Origin: CALGLS01 sp965222105
GTDB lineage: Bacteria; Bacteroidota; Bacteroidia; Chitinophagales; Saprospiraceae
Length of the DNA stretch: 64,000 nucleotides
Direction of reading: 5' to 3'
NCBI GenBank assembly: GCA_965222105.1
Contig: CBDCTQ010000008.1
Coordinates: forward strand, 6,014 to 70,013
Shown: piece by piece, positions 61,385 to 64,000 of the stretch
Numbering within the stretch: the stretch's first letter is position 1
Layout of the letters: the number at the start of each line of letters is the position of its first letter
The notes under the pieces: generated by a model
Databases searched by the model: none
Told to the model about the DNA's origin: nothing
The model's input: the letters and a program-made list of their open reading frames with translations, nothing else
Program-made: the position numbers and the translations under genes

Positions 61385-61399
61385 AAACTGGACAGAACA
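61385..61399 (-). repeat. Right 15-bp inverted repeat bounding the AT-rich module
   Basis: On the minus strand TTGTTCTGTCCAGTT, matching 57846-57860 at 14 of 15 positions in inverted orientation. Confidence 0.6.
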
Positions 61400-61453
61400 A
61401 CGGCTACCCGTCAATACTCCGCATGCGCTTCGTACTGCGGGTAGCCAACCGTT
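61397..61453. repeat. Large imperfect hairpin, attC-like
   Basis: CAACGG (61397-61402) pairs with CCGTTG (61448-61453); GGCTACCCG (61401-61409) pairs with CGGGTAGCC (61437-61445). The centre CGCATGCG is self-complementary. The right side reads CCGTTGAAC, containing GTTGAAC, which fits the integron R-prime pattern GTTRRRY; the left partner RYYYAAC is not clear. Confidence 0.45.
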
Positions 61454-61542
61454 GAACAAAGAACTCTTCCCCAACAACAATCCTACATGTCACAAAATCC
61501 ACCTTTTAACACTTGACTTTCACGATTCTGTTTTGTAGATTT

Positions 61543-61546
61543 AAGT
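61543..61546. repeat. Left target-site duplication (AAGT)
   Basis: AAGT directly outside the left terminal repeat of the insertion sequence; the second copy is at 63406-63409. Confidence 0.65.
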
Positions 61547-63405
61547 AGTATCTGGCCGGAATCTCGCAACTAATTGATAGTCAGTCAAATAAAGTGCTAA
61601 AAATGCTATGAAAATTGAATTATATTTTCTAAATTTATGCGTAATAATTTGGCAGTCAGATACATATGAATTTTAGTAAATTATTTTTTCGAAAGATTTC
61701 AACCAATAAAGATGAGAAAACGATTTGAACAGCAATTAGAAGTGAATTCACTGAGTATAGCAGATGTGGTGCTCAATTCCAGGAGCCGACATGAACTTCC
61801 TCAGTTGTTGGCCGGGTTGCAGTACATATTCGTAACACCGGAATTGAATGAAGGTGTATTTAAAGTGTTAGAAGATGAGATATTAAAAGGCAAAAAAGCG
61901 ACGGGCCGGGAAGGAATGCCGCTGTGGGAGATATTAGTGTTAGGAAGCGTGCGTCACACGTTGAATTGTGATTACGATGAACTATTGGATTTGGCGAATC
62001 ATCATCAGGCGGTTCGTGGCATAATGGGCGTACACAAGGAAACATCCGATTGGTTAGAAAAAAAAGTATTCGCACTTCAAACGGTTAAAGACAATGTTAG
62101 GTTATTGAATGAAGAAGCGTTGAAAAAGATTAATGAGCTGGTAGTAAAACATGGACATAAGTTGTTAAAAAAAAGCGAAGAAGAAGGCGACCAGGGAGAG
62201 GAAATATCTTTGGAATTGAAGACGGATAGTTATGTTGTAGAGACAACGATTCATTTTCCGACAGATTTAAGACTGTTGTGGGATAGTCTTTATAAATGCC
62301 TGGATGTAATATTATTGTTGAGTAAGTTGGTTCCATTGATGGGTTGGGGGAAAATAAAGGTGTGGCATAAAAAAGCTAAGAAGTCGTATAGAAAGGCCTC
62401 GATCATACACCAAAAAAAGGGTCGTGACTATAAAGTACGATTGTCAGATTCGACCCGAGCGTATTTGCGGATAGCAAGAGAGATAAGTGTGCGCATTGTT
62501 AGGACGCTTGGTGACTTAGAAGAGCATGGAGGTGGAATAAAGGTGGAATTGTTGAAAATGAGCTTAAAAATGTACCATGACTACTTGTTGAAGTTTATAG
62601 ATCAGGTAGAGCGCCGAATACTGAAGGGTGAGCAAATTCCTCATTCGGAGAAAATATTTTCGATATTCGAGCCACATACAGAGTGGATAAGCAAGGGCAA
62701 GGCGGGACGCCCTGTAGAGTTGGGACATCGAGTGTTACTGACAACGGATCAATATGGTTTTGCGGCAGATCATGAGGTGATGGTAAACAAAACGGATAAA
62801 GAGGTTCCCATAGAATTGGGTGAGAGGTTGGCAAAGCGATATGCGAAAGGATACAAGCTGTCAAGTATAAGTTTTGATCGCGGATTTTTTTCCGGGCCAG
62901 CGAAGAAGGCCTTGTCAAAAATATTTGATCAAGTGATAATGCCAAAGGCAGGGAAAAAATCAGCACTAGAACAGAAGGAGGAAACACAACCCGAATTTCA
63001 GTATAAAAAAAGAAAACACAGTACCATAGAGGCGAACATAAATGAATTGGAACATTGTGGAGCAGACAGGGTACCTGATAAGGGCCTTAAAGGTTTCAAA
63101 CGATATGTGGCCATGAGCGTGTTGGGCTACAACATAAAGAGGCTGGGCAAAGTAGTGAAGTCGGAGAACTTGCTACCCACCATTGTGCCGTTGAACGGCA
63201 AGGCAGCAGCCTGATATGGGTTAATATTGTGACAAAGCAGTGGAGTGGTCTGCCCTGTAGTCCCGTAAATGTGTTGTTATGGGCTTAATCAGCCCCTATT
63301 TCCATCAAAGAACAAATTTGGACGTATAATTTTAGGAATCGTCCGGCTGAGTGCAGAGCGGATATTGGCAAAAAGTGAAAAATGGGGCGTTTTCGGTCAG
63401 ATACT
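61547..63405 (+). mobile_element. ISNCY-like insertion sequence (about 1.86 kb)
   Basis: The ends are inverted repeats: AGTATCTGGCCGGAA on the left and, on the minus strand at the right end, AGTATCTGACCGAAA, 13 of 15 identical. AAGT flanks both sides. One transposase gene fills the element. The ends and the target duplication are intact, which suggests a recent insertion. Confidence 0.8.
61712..63214 (+). CDS. Transposase of the ISNCY-like element
   Basis: The 500-residue protein has an N-terminal DNA-binding part (EGMPLWEILVLGSVRHTLNC), a first acidic position in LKTDSYVVETTIHFPTDLRL, and the DDE-core segment SFDRGFFSGPAKKALSKIFD. A final Glu lies in HSTIEANINELEHCGADRVP. Arrangement and length fit the ISNCY/IS1202-like transposases, though the exact subgroup is from memory. 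The reading frame is complete, and it lies inside inverted ends at 61547 and 63405. Confidence 0.82.
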   Translation: MRKRFEQQLEVNSLSIADVVLNSRSRHELPQLLAGLQYIFVTPELNEGVFKVLEDEILKGKKATGREGMPLWEILVLGSVRHTLNCDYDELLDLANHHQAVRGIMGVHKETSDWLEKKVFALQTVKDNVRLLNEEALKKINELVVKHGHKLLKKSEEEGDQGEEISLELKTDSYVVETTIHFPTDLRLLWDSLYKCLDVILLLSKLVPLMGWGKIKVWHKKAKKSYRKASIIHQKKGRDYKVRLSDSTRAYLRIAREISVRIVRTLGDLEEHGGGIKVELLKMSLKMYHDYLLKFIDQVERRILKGEQIPHSEKIFSIFEPHTEWISKGKAGRPVELGHRVLLTTDQYGFAADHEVMVNKTDKEVPIELGERLAKRYAKGYKLSSISFDRGFFSGPAKKALSKIFDQVIMPKAGKKSALEQKEETQPEFQYKKRKHSTIEANINELEHCGADRVPDKGLKGFKRYVAMSVLGYNIKRLGKVVKSENLLPTIVPLNGKAAA

Positions 63406-63409
63406 AAGT
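63406..63409. repeat. Right target-site duplication (AAGT)
   Basis: AAGT directly outside the right terminal repeat of the insertion sequence, matching 61543-61546. Confidence 0.65.
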
Positions 63410-63448
63410 ACCATAACATTAGTACTTCAAATCCACAAACATATCATC

Positions 63449-64000
63449 ATGGAAAAACTAATCCGTCGGTACGCCGACTTCCTGCTTCAATCAAACTATG
63501 CGCTGGCCACTCGTAAATCTTATGTTGGGGCTGTGCGTAATTTCTACAAATGGTGTCTCAAACAATCTTCCAATCCCGACTTCGACAAGGCCGATGCACA
63601 TCGACAGTATCTTCTTTATCGGGCGCGACGAGGGCTGAGCTGGCAAAGTATTAATGGCGATTACTCCGCCATCCGATTGCTTTACACCAAAGTACTTGGC
63701 CGCGAATGGGACTTGGATAAGCTCCCACGTCCACGAAAAGAAAAAGCACTGCCCCGGATTCTTTCTACCCAGGAGGTACAGGCATTGATCGAAGCAGCGC
63801 CCAATTTCAAACATCAGTTTTACATCATTCTTTTGTATGCTACGGGGTTGCGTCTTAGCGAATCACTCAACCTTCAGATTGAGGATATCAGTATTGATCG
63901 AAAGCAACTGCACGTCAGACGGGGTAAGGGGCTCAAAGACAGATACGTCATGTTGCCCGACTCTTTGTTGGAAATGATGAAATCGTATATGAATTACTAT
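63449..64000 (+). CDS. Tyrosine recombinase/integrase, N-terminal part (runs off window)
   Basis: Translation from the ATG at 63449 is open to the edge (184 codons). It starts MEKLIRRYADFLLQSNYALA, with a SAM-like core-binding domain (TRKSYVGAVRNFYKWCLKQS), then LPRILSTQEVQALIEAAPNF and the catalytic Arg in LYATGLRLSESLNLQIEDIS, and GKGLKDRYVMLPDS. The remaining catalytic residues lie beyond the window. It resembles, but is not a copy of, the broken recombinase at 56564-57824. The IS insertion ends 40 bases upstream and may have displaced its promoter. Confidence 0.85.
   Translation, partial: MEKLIRRYADFLLQSNYALATRKSYVGAVRNFYKWCLKQSSNPDFDKADAHRQYLLYRARRGLSWQSINGDYSAIRLLYTKVLGREWDLDKLPRPRKEKALPRILSTQEVQALIEAAPNFKHQFYIILLYATGLRLSESLNLQIEDISIDRKQLHVRRGKGLKDRYVMLPDSLLEMMKSYMNYY

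Larger units (their letters stand above)
61273..61542. other. Gene-free interval with inverted repeat and attC-like hairpin
   Basis: No gene is supported. The interval holds the right 15-bp repeat (61385-61399), the large hairpin (61397-61453) and the target duplication of the downstream insertion sequence. Confidence 0.5.

Noticed and set aside
1..64000. tRNA or rRNA genes
   Set aside because: I saw no CCA-ended cloverleaf sequences or conserved rRNA segments; this is by eye only.

Overview
The window reads as a chromosome segment of a Bacteroidota bacterium, most likely of the Saprospiraceae (Haliscomenobacter/Lewinella-like). Supporting signs are gliding-motility genes (gldA-gldF-gldG), secreted PKD proteins with the CHU_C type C-terminal domain, a type IX secretion (T9SS) sorting tail on a subtilase, the futalosine menaquinone genes mqnA and mqnE, start codons mostly without Shine-Dalgarno sites, and promoters of the TTTG-N19/20-TAnnTTTG kind typical of the phylum. 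I see no rRNA or tRNA genes.

Positions 1-24500 hold core and surface functions: an edge-truncated secreted protein, rpsP with an unusual C-terminal domain, two tandem CHU_C/PKD paralogues, tsaC, an S9 peptidase, tag, a promoter-controlled pair of P-loop ATPases, a minus-strand group (PorG-like protein, recQ, GT4 glycosyltransferase, metal-binding lipoprotein), a subtilase and msrA.

Positions 24800-28400 are a cysteine-biosynthesis operon on the minus strand: cysM, a JAMM peptidase (mec), a CysO-like sulfur carrier and a MoeZ-type adenylyltransferase-rhodanese. Upstream of cysM are two short ORFs with runs of three and six Cys codons, each followed by an intrinsic terminator, the first with textbook 1:2, 2:3 and 3:4 alternative pairings. 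I read this as tandem transcription attenuation by charged tRNA-Cys.

Positions 28500-56300 carry mqnE-phosphatase-mqnA, a GT2 enzyme, a fatty acid hydroxylase-like protein, a COX3-like protein, a 1003-residue secreted coiled-coil protein, hemL, a 23-bp minisatellite, a two-component system, gldAFG with a DUF4340 gene, prfB with its programmed +1 frameshift, a large T9SS subtilase, an FKBP, nrnA, ndk with a possible small RNA behind it, a decayed membrane-TPR pseudogene and an ABC exporter. Several palindromic REP-like elements lie between genes.

Positions 56400-64000 are an accessory region. A tyrosine recombinase gene is broken by a 121-bp hairpin element. Next comes an AT-rich three-gene module: an XRE regulator, a ParB-domain/OLD-type ATPase fusion and a TOPRIM-like protein. 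It is bounded by 15-bp inverted repeats and followed by a large attC-like hairpin. Then come an intact ISNCY-like insertion sequence with inverted ends and a target duplication, and a second tyrosine recombinase cut by the window edge. The ParB-ATPase/TOPRIM module is the best candidate for an undescribed (probably anti-phage) system, and the tandem cysteine attenuator is the best candidate for an undescribed regulatory element.
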